Positions 18,435 to 26,417 of a stretch of DNA of 58,490 nt are shown in pieces (position 1 is the first letter of the stretch; each line of letters starts with the position of its first letter). Position numbers and translations under genes: made by a program. This DNA is from a bacterium (lineage in GTDB: Bacteria > Chloroflexota > Chloroflexia > Chloroflexales > Kallotenuaceae): assembly GCA_016781525.1 (NCBI GenBank), contig JADDQE010000202.1:1-58490 (forward strand), in the 5' to 3' direction. A model generated the notes under the pieces. The model saw only the letters and a program-made list of their open reading frames with translations, made no database searches and was not told the origin of the DNA.

Positions 18435-19146
18435 AGGGTGTTTGAGCACGCTGGACGGAAACGCTAGCGTGAATGGAGTCAAAGTCGGTGAAACCTACAC
18501 AGGTAATGCTGTTGGCAACGCCGAGCTAAGGCTAGGTTTAGAAATCTGCGATTGTTTGGAAGTGGTCTGTGGAAGTATGCGAAAACGAACTTACACAGAT
18601 GAGCAGCTGATCGACGCAGTTCAAACATCTACCTCGATTCGTCAAGTTCTCGGACGGCTTGGGCTCGTTGAAGCGGGAGGAAATTATTCGATTATCAAAC
18701 GACGTATTCTGAGAATGGGTCTAGATACGGCACACTTTACTGGTCAGGGGTGGAGGAAGGGCGATAGTAACGCTGTTACCATAGCGAAGCCTCTATCCGA
18801 GCTTCTTAGACAAGGTTCAAGCTTTCAAAGCTACAAGCTGAAAAAGCGACTTTTTGCAGAAGCGCTGAAAAAACCAAAGTGTGAAGGCTGTCTTAATGTT
18901 GAATGGCAAGGACAACCGATACCGCTTGAGCTAGACCATATCAATGGAGATCCGACTGATAACCGAATCGAAAATCTGCGGATACTGTGTCCAAATTGTC
19001 ATGCGTTAACTGCGACATATCGAGGTAAAAAGCTAGCAAAGTGTAGAGACGAGACGGCTCCCTCCTAAACGTCATCTATGACGCATGGAGAAGGCATCGT
19101 CCAGACCACAAACTGCCTTGCAGGTAGCGAAAGCTATAGTGGTACG
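18435..19146 (+). ncRNA. Group I intron in tRNA-Leu(UAA), with encoded HNH gene
   Basis: A 712-nt self-splicing-type intron. It follows an exonic U and ends in G (19146), as group I introns do. Core segments match the cyanobacterial tRNA-Leu intron as I remember it: TTTGAGC guide region (18441-18447), P-like GTCGGTGAAACCT (18484-18496), Q-like GGCAACGCCGAGCTAAGGC (18514-18532), R-like GTGTAGAGACGAGACGG (19041-19057), P8 hairpin CGTCA/TGACG (19070-19083), S-like AAGGCATCGTCCA (19091-19103) and the GNRA-capped P9 hairpin TAGC-GAAA-GCTA (19125-19136). P6 GCTAG/CTAGC (18531-18535, 19033-19037) brackets the endonuclease gene. It is most like subgroup IC3. Confidence 0.9.
18577..19068 (+). CDS. HNH homing-endonuclease-like protein inside the intron
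   Basis: A 163-aa protein with an N-terminal helix-turn-helix-like part (TDEQLIDAVQTSTSIRQVLGRLG) and a C-terminal HNH domain. The zinc knuckle cysteines are C102/C105 and C138/C141, the metal-site residues are D120-H121 and H142, with N133 between them (LELDHINGD, LRILCPNCH). It could cut intronless tRNA-Leu genes and so spread the intron; that activity is inferred. ATG 18577 follows GGAAG; longer in-frame starts would read through the tRNA exon and are rejected. Its codons are more AT-rich than those of neighbours, and its last codons overlap the intron's R/P7 region. Confidence 0.9.
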   Translation: MRKRTYTDEQLIDAVQTSTSIRQVLGRLGLVEAGGNYSIIKRRILRMGLDTAHFTGQGWRKGDSNAVTIAKPLSELLRQGSSFQSYKLKKRLFAEALKKPKCEGCLNVEWQGQPIPLELDHINGDPTDNRIENLRILCPNCHALTATYRGKKLAKCRDETAPS

Positions 19147-19198
19147 AAAATCCCCTCCTCGCAAGGGGGTGCGGGTTCGAGTCCCGCCTCCGGCACCA

Positions 19199-19225
19199 AC
19201 GCGCTGCAATCGCAGCGCGTTTTTG
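19199..19225 (+). terminator. Terminator of the tRNA-Leu gene
   Basis: Perfect 9-bp arms ACGCGCTGC (19199-19207) and GCAGCGCGT (19212-19220), loop AATC, followed by TTTT. It starts immediately after the CCA end. Confidence 0.92.
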
Positions 19226-19235
19226 TTGCTGCTGC

Positions 19236-20534
19236 TTAACGCGAGCGATGCCGTGCGAAAACAGCCGGAATACGGCTTTCTAGCTCGCGCTTCGTCGCCA
19301 TCCTGCGCTGCTCGGGCGCACTTGCTCGGCCCTGTACTTCTTGCTCGGTCTTGTCCATCAGCGCATCCAAGCGGCGGAACATGCCTTCCAGCGCCAACTT
19401 GCGGTCGGGGTCGTCGTCGGGAACCTGCGTCTGAAGCTTTGCAACGCGCGCCCGGAGGTCTTGAATTTGCGTCGAGTAGACCGATTGGGTGGAAGCCCGT
19501 GGAGCGGTGTTAACCTGAACGACCTGGCTCAGAATACTTTGTAATGTTGCTGCTAGGGGGAGGGCGACGATCATACCTAGAACTCCTGAGGCCTCACCCA
19601 GGATCATGAGCGCGAGCACCGAAACCACCGGATGAACCACACCCTGCACGCCTAGACGCGGCTCGACGAAGCGATCCATAATCACGCCAGCAACGATGAT
19701 CAGCGTCGCCGCCCCAAGCACGACTGGAAGCGGTGTAGTAAGCACCATCGGCAGCACTGGAATGAGCGTTAGCGGCACCCCGATCCACGGAATGAGCTGT
19801 GCAAACGCACCGTAAACCGCCCACGCCGTTGGGTACGGGATGCCAAGAGCGCTAAGTCCGAACCATAGCACCAGGAGCGTGACAACGAACTGAAACGACT
19901 CCGAGCGAACGAAGGTGCCAACGCGCTCTTCGATGTCATACCAGGTGTTGCGGGCCACCATCCGCTGCTGAACGGGCAGGAGCATGAGCCAGAGCCGGAC
20001 AAACCGATCCTCGTCGATCAGCCAGTAGAAGGTCAGTGTCAGGATCGCGAGCAGCGAGATCACGGTGTTAAAGATGCCGTAGGTGAAGCCAACCACCTGG
20101 TAGGCAACCTGCGGCCCGCGCTCGCCCACGCTGCTCACCAGCTGGTGCGTGCGCGGCAATAGGTCGGCAACCACTTGTTGCCACTGTACGTCGCTCGCCT
20201 GCCAGTTGGCGACCAAGGCGTCATAAAATTGTGGGAATTGCTGCCCGGCACGGGTTAGCTCCTCGCTAAGGGGCTTGCCCAAGAAATAGATCAATGCTCC
20301 CAACACCGATAGCACCAGCACGTACAACAACAAGATCGCAGCGCTGCGCGGGAAACGGCGTTGTTGTAGCGCTAGTATCGGCTTGCGCAGCGCCGCCGCG
20401 ACCACAACCGAGAGCACAAACAAGAGGACAACTGCCTCGAGACGGTAGATGACATACAGCAGCGTGAGCGTCGCTAGCACCAGCGCGGTGTAGCCGGCAA
20501 TCCGCTTGTAGCTGATGCGCTCGATCTGAACCAT
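19236..20534 (-). CDS. AI-2E family transporter (second copy)
   Basis: A 432-aa polytopic membrane protein of the AI-2E/PerM family with about eight membrane helices: LEAVVLLFVLSVVVAAALRKPI at the N-terminus, a long soluble loop (about 85-145), then helices with IPYPTAWAVYGAFAQLIPWIGVPL and DRFVEPRLGVQGVVHPVVSVLALMILGEASGVLGMIVALPLAA, the family's signature. A charged, coiled-coil tail of about 95 residues follows. Members export varied small molecules or exchange ions; the substrate here is unknown and quorum-signal export should not be assumed. It lies 29 bp after the paralogue at 20564-21859 and is probably co-transcribed with it. Confidence 0.9.
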   Translation of the reverse strand: MVQIERISYKRIAGYTALVLATLTLLYVIYRLEAVVLLFVLSVVVAAALRKPILALQQRRFPRSAAILLLYVLVLSVLGALIYFLGKPLSEELTRAGQQFPQFYDALVANWQASDVQWQQVVADLLPRTHQLVSSVGERGPQVAYQVVGFTYGIFNTVISLLAILTLTFYWLIDEDRFVRLWLMLLPVQQRMVARNTWYDIEERVGTFVRSESFQFVVTLLVLWFGLSALGIPYPTAWAVYGAFAQLIPWIGVPLTLIPVLPMVLTTPLPVVLGAATLIIVAGVIMDRFVEPRLGVQGVVHPVVSVLALMILGEASGVLGMIVALPLAATLQSILSQVVQVNTAPRASTQSVYSTQIQDLRARVAKLQTQVPDDDPDRKLALEGMFRRLDALMDKTEQEVQGRASAPEQRRMATKRELESRIPAVFARHRSR

Positions 20535-20563
20535 AGGATCTGCTCACACTCCAATCCAAAGCT

Positions 20564-21859
20564 TTACACGGGTCTTCCCTGCGCGGTTTCCCCATTCGTC
20601 GTGCTCATGCCTTGCAGCAGGCGATCAATATCGCCGACGACGGCCTCCAAGTCTTCCTCGAGAATGTGGGGATCCTCGGGCGAGTCGTGATTCTTGATCC
20701 GGTCACGCAGATCACCGCCGAGATCCTGCGCTTGATAGCGCAGCAGTGACAGGTGGTCACGGCCGGTGATCTCCAGCGTGGCAGCCTGAGGCGCATTCAG
20801 CAGCAGCCGCTCAATCAGAACCTGGATGATCACCGCGAGCGGGATCGCCATAATCGCTCCGCCAACCCCGAGGAGCGAGCCAAAAGCAGCGATCGCTAAC
20901 AGGGTCACCACCGCATTGACACCGACCGCGCGGTCCATGATCCGCGGCACCAAAATCGCGTTCTCAACCTGCTGGATCACAACACACGCACCGATCACCC
21001 ACCAGATATTTTCCGGGGACTGGGCGAGTGTGAGCGAGACCGCCAACAACGTGGTAGCGATTGGACCGATGTAAGGCACAGCCTCAAGGATGCCCGCCAT
21101 CACTCCTAGCAGGAGCGCGTTGGGCAGTCCGATCAGCACGAAGGCAATCGCGGAGAGTATCCCAATGGACAAACAGAGCACTGCCTGTCCCCGTACAAAG
21201 GCGCCAACCTTCTCTTCAAGAATATCCCAAATTTCGCGCGCGGCGGCCCGCTGGTCAATTGGTACGGCCAGCAGCCCGGCGCGCACGATCTGTTCACGAT
21301 CGACGATCCAGAAAAAGGCAATCAGAACGATTGCAATGCCGCCGAAGAGACTCCACCCAAGCGCACGCAGGTAAGTAACGGCCTGGGCAACTGCATTGAC
21401 TGTCTCGTCACCGCCAGCCGCTGCTGGCTGGCTGGCACCCATGGGAAACTCCGCCGGCAGTCGGTATGCAAAGCTGCGCATTAGCGGGATTGATGTGTGT
21501 GACAACCAATCACGAAATGATGCGTAGTACTCAGGAATATCGCCGGCGAGTGTCACGATTTGGCTCAGCAGCAATGGCGCGAGCACTGCGAGCACCCCGA
21601 CTGTCACGCCTCCGATAACCAAGAACATCAGAATTGTGCCGAGCCACTGCGGAACGCGGTAACGCTCGAGCCACAATACAGCCGGCCGGATTGCCGTGGC
21701 AAGCACCACCGCAACAAATAGCACAAACAGGACGTTGGAAAAGAGGTACAGTAGGTAAAAGCCGAACGTTACCAGCACGACGACCAGTGTTACGAGAACA
21801 ACTCGTCGTGGATACCAGCGCCGCTCGCGGCCGGCTGATGTTAGTGAAGGTACTTGCAT
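20564..21859 (-). CDS. AI-2E family transporter (first copy)
   Basis: A 431-aa paralogue of the following gene and probably the first gene of the pair. Seen: FSNVLFVLFVAVVLATAIRPAVLWLERYRVP, a periplasmic-type loop, LIGLPNALLLGVMAGILEAVPYIGPI and NAILVPRIMDRAVGVNAVVTLLAIAAFGSLLGVGGAIMAIPLA. The soluble C-terminal tail (about 345-431) is acidic with a short coiled coil. The pair may act as a heteromer or be a simple duplication. Function beyond membrane transport is unknown. The minus-strand GTG/ATG near 21859 was taken as given; no strong ribosome site was identified. Confidence 0.9.
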   Translation of the reverse strand: MQVPSLTSAGRERRWYPRRVVLVTLVVVLVTFGFYLLYLFSNVLFVLFVAVVLATAIRPAVLWLERYRVPQWLGTILMFLVIGGVTVGVLAVLAPLLLSQIVTLAGDIPEYYASFRDWLSHTSIPLMRSFAYRLPAEFPMGASQPAAAGGDETVNAVAQAVTYLRALGWSLFGGIAIVLIAFFWIVDREQIVRAGLLAVPIDQRAAAREIWDILEEKVGAFVRGQAVLCLSIGILSAIAFVLIGLPNALLLGVMAGILEAVPYIGPIATTLLAVSLTLAQSPENIWWVIGACVVIQQVENAILVPRIMDRAVGVNAVVTLLAIAAFGSLLGVGGAIMAIPLAVIIQVLIERLLLNAPQAATLEITGRDHLSLLRYQAQDLGGDLRDRIKNHDSPEDPHILEEDLEAVVGDIDRLLQGMSTTNGETAQGRPV

Positions 21860-21987
21860 GGCTTGGCCCAGCGCAATCAGTGAGTTGGGAGCAATATGCT
21901 CAGTGCGCGCTGTTGCAATTCATGGACCAAGACCGGAACCGTGGGGTGAGCCGACGCCACCCCACTCCACTTCGACGTGCTCGGCCT

Positions 21988-22125
21988 TTAGACGATTGCC
22001 TCGGCGCTGCTGTCGGGATCTCCCAGGAGTTTGTTGGTGAGATAGACTGCCAGGCGAGTCGCGATCGCCCCTAGAACAACGCTGAGTAGCCCGTAGACCA
22101 GCCGGCGCTTGACATCATCATCCAT
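21988..22125 (-). CDS. Small single-pass membrane protein
   Basis: A 45-aa peptide, MDDDVKRRLVYGLLSVVLG and on, with one hydrophobic helix and an acidic tail. The ATG at 22125 is supported by AAGGAG ten bases upstream. Its KRRLVYGLLSVVLGAIATRLA pattern loosely recalls short DUF4235-like proteins, but it is about half their length. Real gene status is likely but not proven. It lies upstream of the AI-2E pair on the same strand, about 130 bp apart. Confidence 0.5.
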   Translation of the reverse strand: MDDDVKRRLVYGLLSVVLGAIATRLAVYLTNKLLGDPDSSAEAIV

Positions 22126-22214
22126 TGCTTGTGCGCTCCTTGTTGCTCTGTTCGCAGCTTCAGTAGCAGATAGCATGCAACCACTAGTGTACCCGATCTT
22201 ATGAGCTGGCCGGT

Positions 22215-22251
22215 TAAAACAAGCAGCGGGATGCACAACGCATCCCGCTGC
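22215..22251 (-). terminator. Terminator of the YugP-like protease gene
   Basis: On the minus strand, GCAGCGGGATGC (22240-22251) and its complement (22223-22234) form a perfect 12-bp stem with a 5-nt loop, followed by TTGTTTTAA. It lies 21 bp after the stop codon of the 22272 gene. Confidence 0.85.
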
Positions 22252-22271
22252 CATGACTACCCCCTGCTCAA

Positions 22272-22994
22272 CTAGTCGCGGCGCCCACCGAACAAGACGG
22301 TGACATAGTACAGCAGCAGCAAGATCGACTGCGCGGCTGCCGCAACGTAGGTAAGTGCGGCCGCGTTCAGCATCGCGGAAACTCCCGCGGCATCTTGATT
22401 CGATACCAGACCGTTCCGCATCAGCATCTCCCGCGCCCGCTTCGAAGCGTTGAACTCGACGGGAAGTGTGACGAGTGTAAATGCAACCGCGCCGGCGAAA
22501 AGCACGACGCCGAGGAACGCAATGTTCCAGCCTAAGCTACCTGCACCACGCGCGATACCGTTGAAAACCATGCCGACAAAGAACAGCATCACTCCAAGAT
22601 TGGAGCCAATGTTGGCAATGCCAACGATGCTGGAGCGAGCCCGCATCCATACATAGCCTTGTTTGTCCTGCGCGGCATGGCCCAGCTCATGCGCCACAAT
22701 TGCCATCGCGGCCACCGATGGCGCGCGGGTCGACCCATCCGACAAGTTGATCGATTTGTCGGCGGGGTTGTAAAAGTCGGTAAGATCGCCTGGCACACGG
22801 TGCACGCGCAAATATTCAAGGCCCTCGTTGCGCATCAGAATTCGTGCCACATCTGTGCCACTGAGGTTACGCATGTTCGGCACTTGAGCGTACTTCTTAA
22901 AGGTCGACCGCACCTTATATTGCGCCCACATCGCGAAAAACATCGCAGGCAATGTAAACACGAAATACATTGGATCGAAAAACATAAATGGCAT
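22272..22994 (-). CDS. Membrane zinc metallopeptidase, YugP-like
   Basis: A 240-aa membrane protease of the YugP/Zn-peptidase_2 kind. Layout: an N-terminal helix, then NMRNLSGTDVARILMRNEGL, the zinc motif VAHELGHAAQDKQGY (HExxH with catalytic Glu), two to three central helices, VTLPVEFNASKRAREML and a final helix. Most relatives have Asp in the EFDAS motif where this one has Asn; that Asp is not a known zinc ligand, so activity is still expected. Its substrate is unknown. Start ATG 22994 has GGAGGT upstream on the minus strand. Confidence 0.9.
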   Translation of the reverse strand: MPFMFFDPMYFVFTLPAMFFAMWAQYKVRSTFKKYAQVPNMRNLSGTDVARILMRNEGLEYLRVHRVPGDLTDFYNPADKSINLSDGSTRAPSVAAMAIVAHELGHAAQDKQGYVWMRARSSIVGIANIGSNLGVMLFFVGMVFNGIARGAGSLGWNIAFLGVVLFAGAVAFTLVTLPVEFNASKRAREMLMRNGLVSNQDAAGVSAMLNAAALTYVAAAAQSILLLLYYVTVLFGGRRD

Positions 22995-23044
22995 TGCTGT
23001 ACCTCCACTTTTGTGGGATGTCCCGTTGGGATGTCTATATTGTA

Positions 23045-23770
23045 CTACGCAAATGTCCCGCGTCTGGATGTTGGCCGCTGCTCCGGTCGTCCAATTGTGC
23101 CGCGGAGCAACACTCCTAAGACTAGCCCGGCCACGAAGCCGCCAGCATGAGCGGCATAAGCAACCCCTCCACCGTCAGTCTGCTCGGTGCGTGCGATGGT
23201 GCCATAGGTCGCAATCAATTGTTGTGCAGCCCACAGCCCGATCATCAGCCAGGCTGGGACGGTCGTAATAAAATAGGCGATCAAGACGCGAATTGGGTTG
23301 CTGCCGAAAAACACGATATACGCACCTAGAATGCCCGAGATCGCGCCGCTGGCGCCCACGCTGGGGACGGCGGAGCTTTGATTCAAGAAAATGTGTGCTG
23401 CGCTGGCGGCGAGTCCGGTTACCAGGTAGAAGACCAGATATCCCAGATGCCCGAAGGCATCTTCAACGTTGTCGCCAAAGACCCAGAGAAATGCCATGTT
23501 GCCCAGCAGGTGTCCCCACCCGCCGTGGAGAAACATTGACGTTAGCAGCGTGAATACATCTTGTCCGGCCATGATTTCAAAGGGCCGAACGCCGTAGTAG
23601 CAGACGAAGCCTTGAACCGACGCAAGCGCTGCCTCGTCGCATGAGGCCGCTAGTGAGGCGTCGGGCAACCTGATTTGGTACAGAAAGACCGCGACGTTCA
23701 GGGCAATGAATACGTAGTTGACTACTGGGATGATATGCCCGTGTCGATTCTGATCGCCGATCGGAAACAT
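23045..23770 (-). CDS. Rhomboid family intramembrane serine protease
   Basis: A 241-aa integral membrane protein of the GlpG/rhomboid family. The catalytic Ser lies in [14 protein letters not shown] and the catalytic His in [15 protein letters not shown]; the oxyanion-site Asn is in [25 protein letters not shown], whose loop also carries the conserved HGGWGH signature. About six or seven membrane segments. It cleaves membrane helices; the substrate is not known. The ATG at 23770 is favoured by AAAGGA upstream on the minus strand; the frame is open further but extra residues look non-family. The YugP-like protease gene follows it 50 bp downstream. Confidence 0.92.
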   Translation of the reverse strand: MFPIGDQNRHGHIIPVVNYVFIALNVAVFLYQIRLPDASLAASCDEAALASVQGFVCYYGVRPFEIMAGQDVFTLLTSMFLHGGWGHLLGNMAFLWVFGDNVEDAFGHLGYLVFYLVTGLAASAAHIFLNQSSAVPSVGASGAISGILGAYIVFFGSNPIRVLIAYFITTVPAWLMIGLWAAQQLIATYGTIARTEQTDGGGVAYAAHAGGFVAGLVLGVLLRGTIGRPEQRPTSRRGTFA

Positions 23771-23888
23771 GCTGCAGTATGTCCTTTGCTCATCGTTGCC
23801 TTGCATGTAGCAATGGATATGCCGGGAGCAGTCCGTCACGTGTCAGCTAGACGGTGGCCGACGTCGGCTTTCAGCTCGCGGCATTTTG

Positions 23889-24015
23889 TTCTCTGCGCTT
23901 CTTTCTCTGCGCTTCCTCGCCTCGCCTCTAGCCCCTCACCCCTCATCCCTCGTCCTTCGCCCCTCGCTCCTCGCCCCTCGTCCTTCGTCCTTCGTCCCTC
24001 GCCCCTCGTCCTTCT
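23889..24015 (+). repeat. Degenerate heptamer tandem repeat
   Basis: About 120 bp of pyrimidine-only, 7-bp periodic sequence (units CCTCGTC, CTTCGTC, CCTCGCC, with CTGCGCTT variants at the left). Strand asymmetry is strong. It resembles the short tandem intergenic repeats seen in cyanobacteria and Chloroflexota. It fills most of the gap between the rhomboid gene and the next promoter. Confidence 0.85.
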
Positions 24016-24049
24016 GTAAACTAGGCCGAGTCGTAGTGCGTATTAGGAC

Positions 24050-24078
24050 TTGACTAGAACACCTGTTCGTAATATACT
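24050..24078 (+). promoter_or_regulatory. Strong promoter before the 24134 gene
   Basis: TTGACT (24050-24055), 17-bp spacer, TATACT (24073-24078). This is one of the closest matches to the sigma-70 consensus in the window. Confidence 0.7.
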
Positions 24079-24133
24079 GGCGACACTCAAACAAACGCTT
24101 GTGCGCATCTGTCAGCTAGGAAGGAGATTGGTC

Positions 24134-24676
24134 ATGGCCGTCACGAGTCGCGATCTTCACAACGCCGGTTCCCTTCGACGTCAGGTTTCGCATCCTATGC
24201 CCGTCGCACGGCCGTATCGCACGGCATCACGGCCTCCGTATATTCTGACAGTCGCGCTCTCGCTGGTGGCACTGCTGCTTATGACCAACAGCATGATCGC
24301 CTGGACGCAGACGAAAATCGACGATTTCCGCTACGGCCGGCCGCGCACAATGCAGCTGTCAGGGTTCGTTGGCCATAACGAGGCTGCGGGTGTACCAACG
24401 CAGTTCGTGGCCATGAACTTGAATCGGCGCGTTGTCGTCTTCGAGATTCCAGGTGGCGACGTCGCCCAGACCCGGACGCTTACCGGACCATATCTGTTTG
24501 GCGCAAACGAGAACCTCACTCCGGTACGGCTGCGGCTCCAAAATGTGAATGCGGATCAAGCCGCGGACCTCGTTGTCAGCGTCAAGAACGAAGAAATTGT
24601 CTATATCAACGAGGCCGGGAGTTTTCGGCTGATCAATCCCGAAGAGCGAGCGGCGCACGAGCAGGCACGGCGCTAG
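24134..24676 (+). CDS. Membrane-anchored protein of unknown function
   Basis: A 180-aa protein: about 40 basic residues, one membrane helix (YILTVALSLVALLLMTNSMIAW), then an outward beta-rich domain. The domain contains TQFVAMNLNRRVVVFEIPGG, GPYLFGANENLTPVRLRLQNVNADQAADLVVSVKNEEIVYINE, which has the DxNxD-like spacing of FG-GAP or VCBS-type repeats. No enzyme motif is seen. ATG 24134 follows AAGGAG and a strong promoter, so it is an expressed single gene. I do not recognise the family. Confidence 0.75.
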   Translation: MAVTSRDLHNAGSLRRQVSHPMPVARPYRTASRPPYILTVALSLVALLLMTNSMIAWTQTKIDDFRYGRPRTMQLSGFVGHNEAAGVPTQFVAMNLNRRVVVFEIPGGDVAQTRTLTGPYLFGANENLTPVRLRLQNVNADQAADLVVSVKNEEIVYINEAGSFRLINPEERAAHEQARR

Positions 24677-24797
24677 CTACTCCCCTCTGTCACCCGCTGC
24701 AAATTCGTGCTCAGCGATCAGCTGAGCATGTTGTTTGTCCGTGGCGATCTGGGCGATCTTGCCAGGTAATCGCGTGAACTTCCGCGGGGGGACGAAT

Positions 24798-26417
24798 TTA
24801 CTGTGGCATCGGGCGAATGGAGGGCTGGCTCGGCTCGTGTGCAACGGGCTTCGCGCGCAGCGGTCCATACCTCGTAAGGAGCCAGATTACGACCGGAAGG
24901 GTATAGATGAGCAGCAGGTAGAGCGCTTGCGCCGTAAGCGTCTGCCCACCAACTTCGAGCACGGGCAGGATAACGTATTGGAGCAGATAGCTCGATTGCG
25001 CCATCATCGCCCAGCCGGTCAGCCACCAGAAGCTAGCACGCTTGGGGATGATGGCGAAGATTGCAAGAATCCAAACGATATACCATGGCTGAAACCATTG
25101 GCTGCTCGCCAGTACGTACCACAGCAGTAGCCCGAGAAATGCAGGCGGCAGTGCCCGATTGCGGAACCAAATCTGCCAGCACTGCCAGCCCAGCCCGAGG
25201 AGCAACAGCAGGTTGCCGAACATGCTCACGGCTGAGCGTACGTCGTAATTGTTCGCGGATGGGAACGCCAGCGACTGCAGCGCACTATTAATGGCTGCAA
25301 GGCTAGTGGTAGTCTGAAGCAGATAGCTTAGCACTGCCAGTGGCGATGCGTTGAGAAAGCCTTCACGTACGGAGAGATTGTGCAAAGTTGTCGTGCGACC
25401 GCCCCAGACTGCGTCGAGCTTATCCGCGATGTCTAGACGATCAAAGTTGGCGGGAAGATCCCAAAACTGTGCATACAAACCCACTGTGGGTACGCTGAAG
25501 AGCGCCACCGACAGAGCGGCAACCAAGATGCGGCGACTCCAAGTGGATTGACGGCGCATCCAGTGAAGCACGACGAGCGGCAGAAAAATCGCGGGCAAGA
25601 ACTTAATCAGAGCACCGGCAGTCAGCGCGAGGACGGCAAGCCAGTGGTGCTGCCGACGAACCGCTCCAATCGCGAGCAGCAGTGTAAGCACCATCAGTCC
25701 GTCGTTATGCCCGATTGCCGCAAGCTCCCATAAGGTAAGTGGGCTGAGCAGCCAAAGGTACAGGCTAACCGTTTGTAGCCGAGGATCGTTTGTAAGGCGA
25801 GTGATGAGTAGGCCGCTGAGCAGATGGGTGAGCAGCGCCAGCAGCTTATAAAGCAAAATTGCAGTGAGCAGCGAATCTTTGCCGAGCCACACAAGAGCCG
25901 CGCTTAGATGCTCCCACAATGGGCCATACGCCGATGGCGCATTCGGCCAACCAATATAACGAATAAACGGGTCGCTCTTGTATTGGTTAGGCAGCGCGAG
26001 GTAGGGATTGACATCGTACGTGAGTACCATGCGGGAGCGGAAAAAATAGTCGAAGATATCTGTGGACGTAATTGGATAGCACCACAACAGTATGAAGCCG
26101 GCGGCACTCGCACCGGCCCAAATCAGCCTCGAGTATTCGGTGCGTGGGGGCGCCGTTTTCCAAAGAACGAGTGCTCCCAGTAGGTAAAGCGTGTAGAGCG
26201 CGACGCCAATCGAGGCCAGCACCACACTTCCCGTGAAAGTACGGTTGGTGATGGTGCCTACGTTTACCCGTGGCCTTGGCAGCCATGCTGGCAGCCAGCA
26301 GAGCCAGGTCAGGCCCACGTACAGCACAAGCATGCCCGCGATAACCGCGAGGAGCCACAGGTAAGTGTGCAGTGGAGCGGTTCGGGCCGGAGTGGCCGCG
26401 GGTGGTATCGCGCTCAT
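24798..26417 (-). CDS. GT87-like polyprenol-phosphate mannosyltransferase
   Basis: A 539-aa GT-C fold membrane protein with 11-13 helices. The first outer loop holds the acidic motif STDIFDYFFRSRMVL followed by NPYLALP and SAYGPLWEHLSA, matching MptA/MptB-like alpha-mannosyltransferases that use lipid-linked mannose. GHNDGLMVLTLLLAIGA and GALIKFLPAIFLPLVVL are also family-typical. It would add sugars to glycolipid or envelope glycan on the outer face; the acceptor is unknown. Its ATG overlaps the stop of the upstream methyltransferase (ATGA), so the two are translationally coupled. Confidence 0.85.
   Translation of the reverse strand: MSAIPPAATPARTAPLHTYLWLLAVIAGMLVLYVGLTWLCWLPAWLPRPRVNVGTITNRTFTGSVVLASIGVALYTLYLLGALVLWKTAPPRTEYSRLIWAGASAAGFILLWCYPITSTDIFDYFFRSRMVLTYDVNPYLALPNQYKSDPFIRYIGWPNAPSAYGPLWEHLSAALVWLGKDSLLTAILLYKLLALLTHLLSGLLITRLTNDPRLQTVSLYLWLLSPLTLWELAAIGHNDGLMVLTLLLAIGAVRRQHHWLAVLALTAGALIKFLPAIFLPLVVLHWMRRQSTWSRRILVAALSVALFSVPTVGLYAQFWDLPANFDRLDIADKLDAVWGGRTTTLHNLSVREGFLNASPLAVLSYLLQTTTSLAAINSALQSLAFPSANNYDVRSAVSMFGNLLLLLGLGWQCWQIWFRNRALPPAFLGLLLWYVLASSQWFQPWYIVWILAIFAIIPKRASFWWLTGWAMMAQSSYLLQYVILPVLEVGGQTLTAQALYLLLIYTLPVVIWLLTRYGPLRAKPVAHEPSQPSIRPMPQ

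Larger units (their letters stand above)
18401..19198 (+). tRNA. trnL-UAA: tRNA-Leu(UAA), interrupted by a group I intron
   Basis: The 5' exon (18401-18434) gives acceptor strand GCCGGAG, the D arm and the anticodon 5' strand GGGGA followed by C-U-U. The 3' exon (19147-19198) starts AAAA, then TCCCC closing the anticodon stem, a long variable arm, T arm GCGGG/CCCGC, acceptor CTCCGGC, discriminator A and an encoded CCA. Spliced length is 86 nt with a 7-nt anticodon loop CUUAAAA, so the anticodon is UAA and the intron lies between U34 and A35. This is the classic position of the tRNA-Leu(UAA) group I intron of cyanobacteria and plastids. Confidence 0.95.

Noticed and set aside
18382-18576. Longer start for the HNH protein
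   Set aside because: It would read through the tRNA 5' exon and the intron's P and Q elements; ATG 18577 has a ribosome site and marks the start of family similarity.
19085-19513. Open frame across the tRNA 3' exon and into the AI-2E gene
   Set aside because: It covers a tRNA and a terminator and has no recognisable domain.
23889-24015. Possible CRISPR array
   Set aside because: The units are 7 bp with no spacers; no cas gene is in the window.
23675-24019. Open frame ending in SPSPL-type repeats
   Set aside because: It is translated heptamer repeat plus the antisense of the rhomboid gene.
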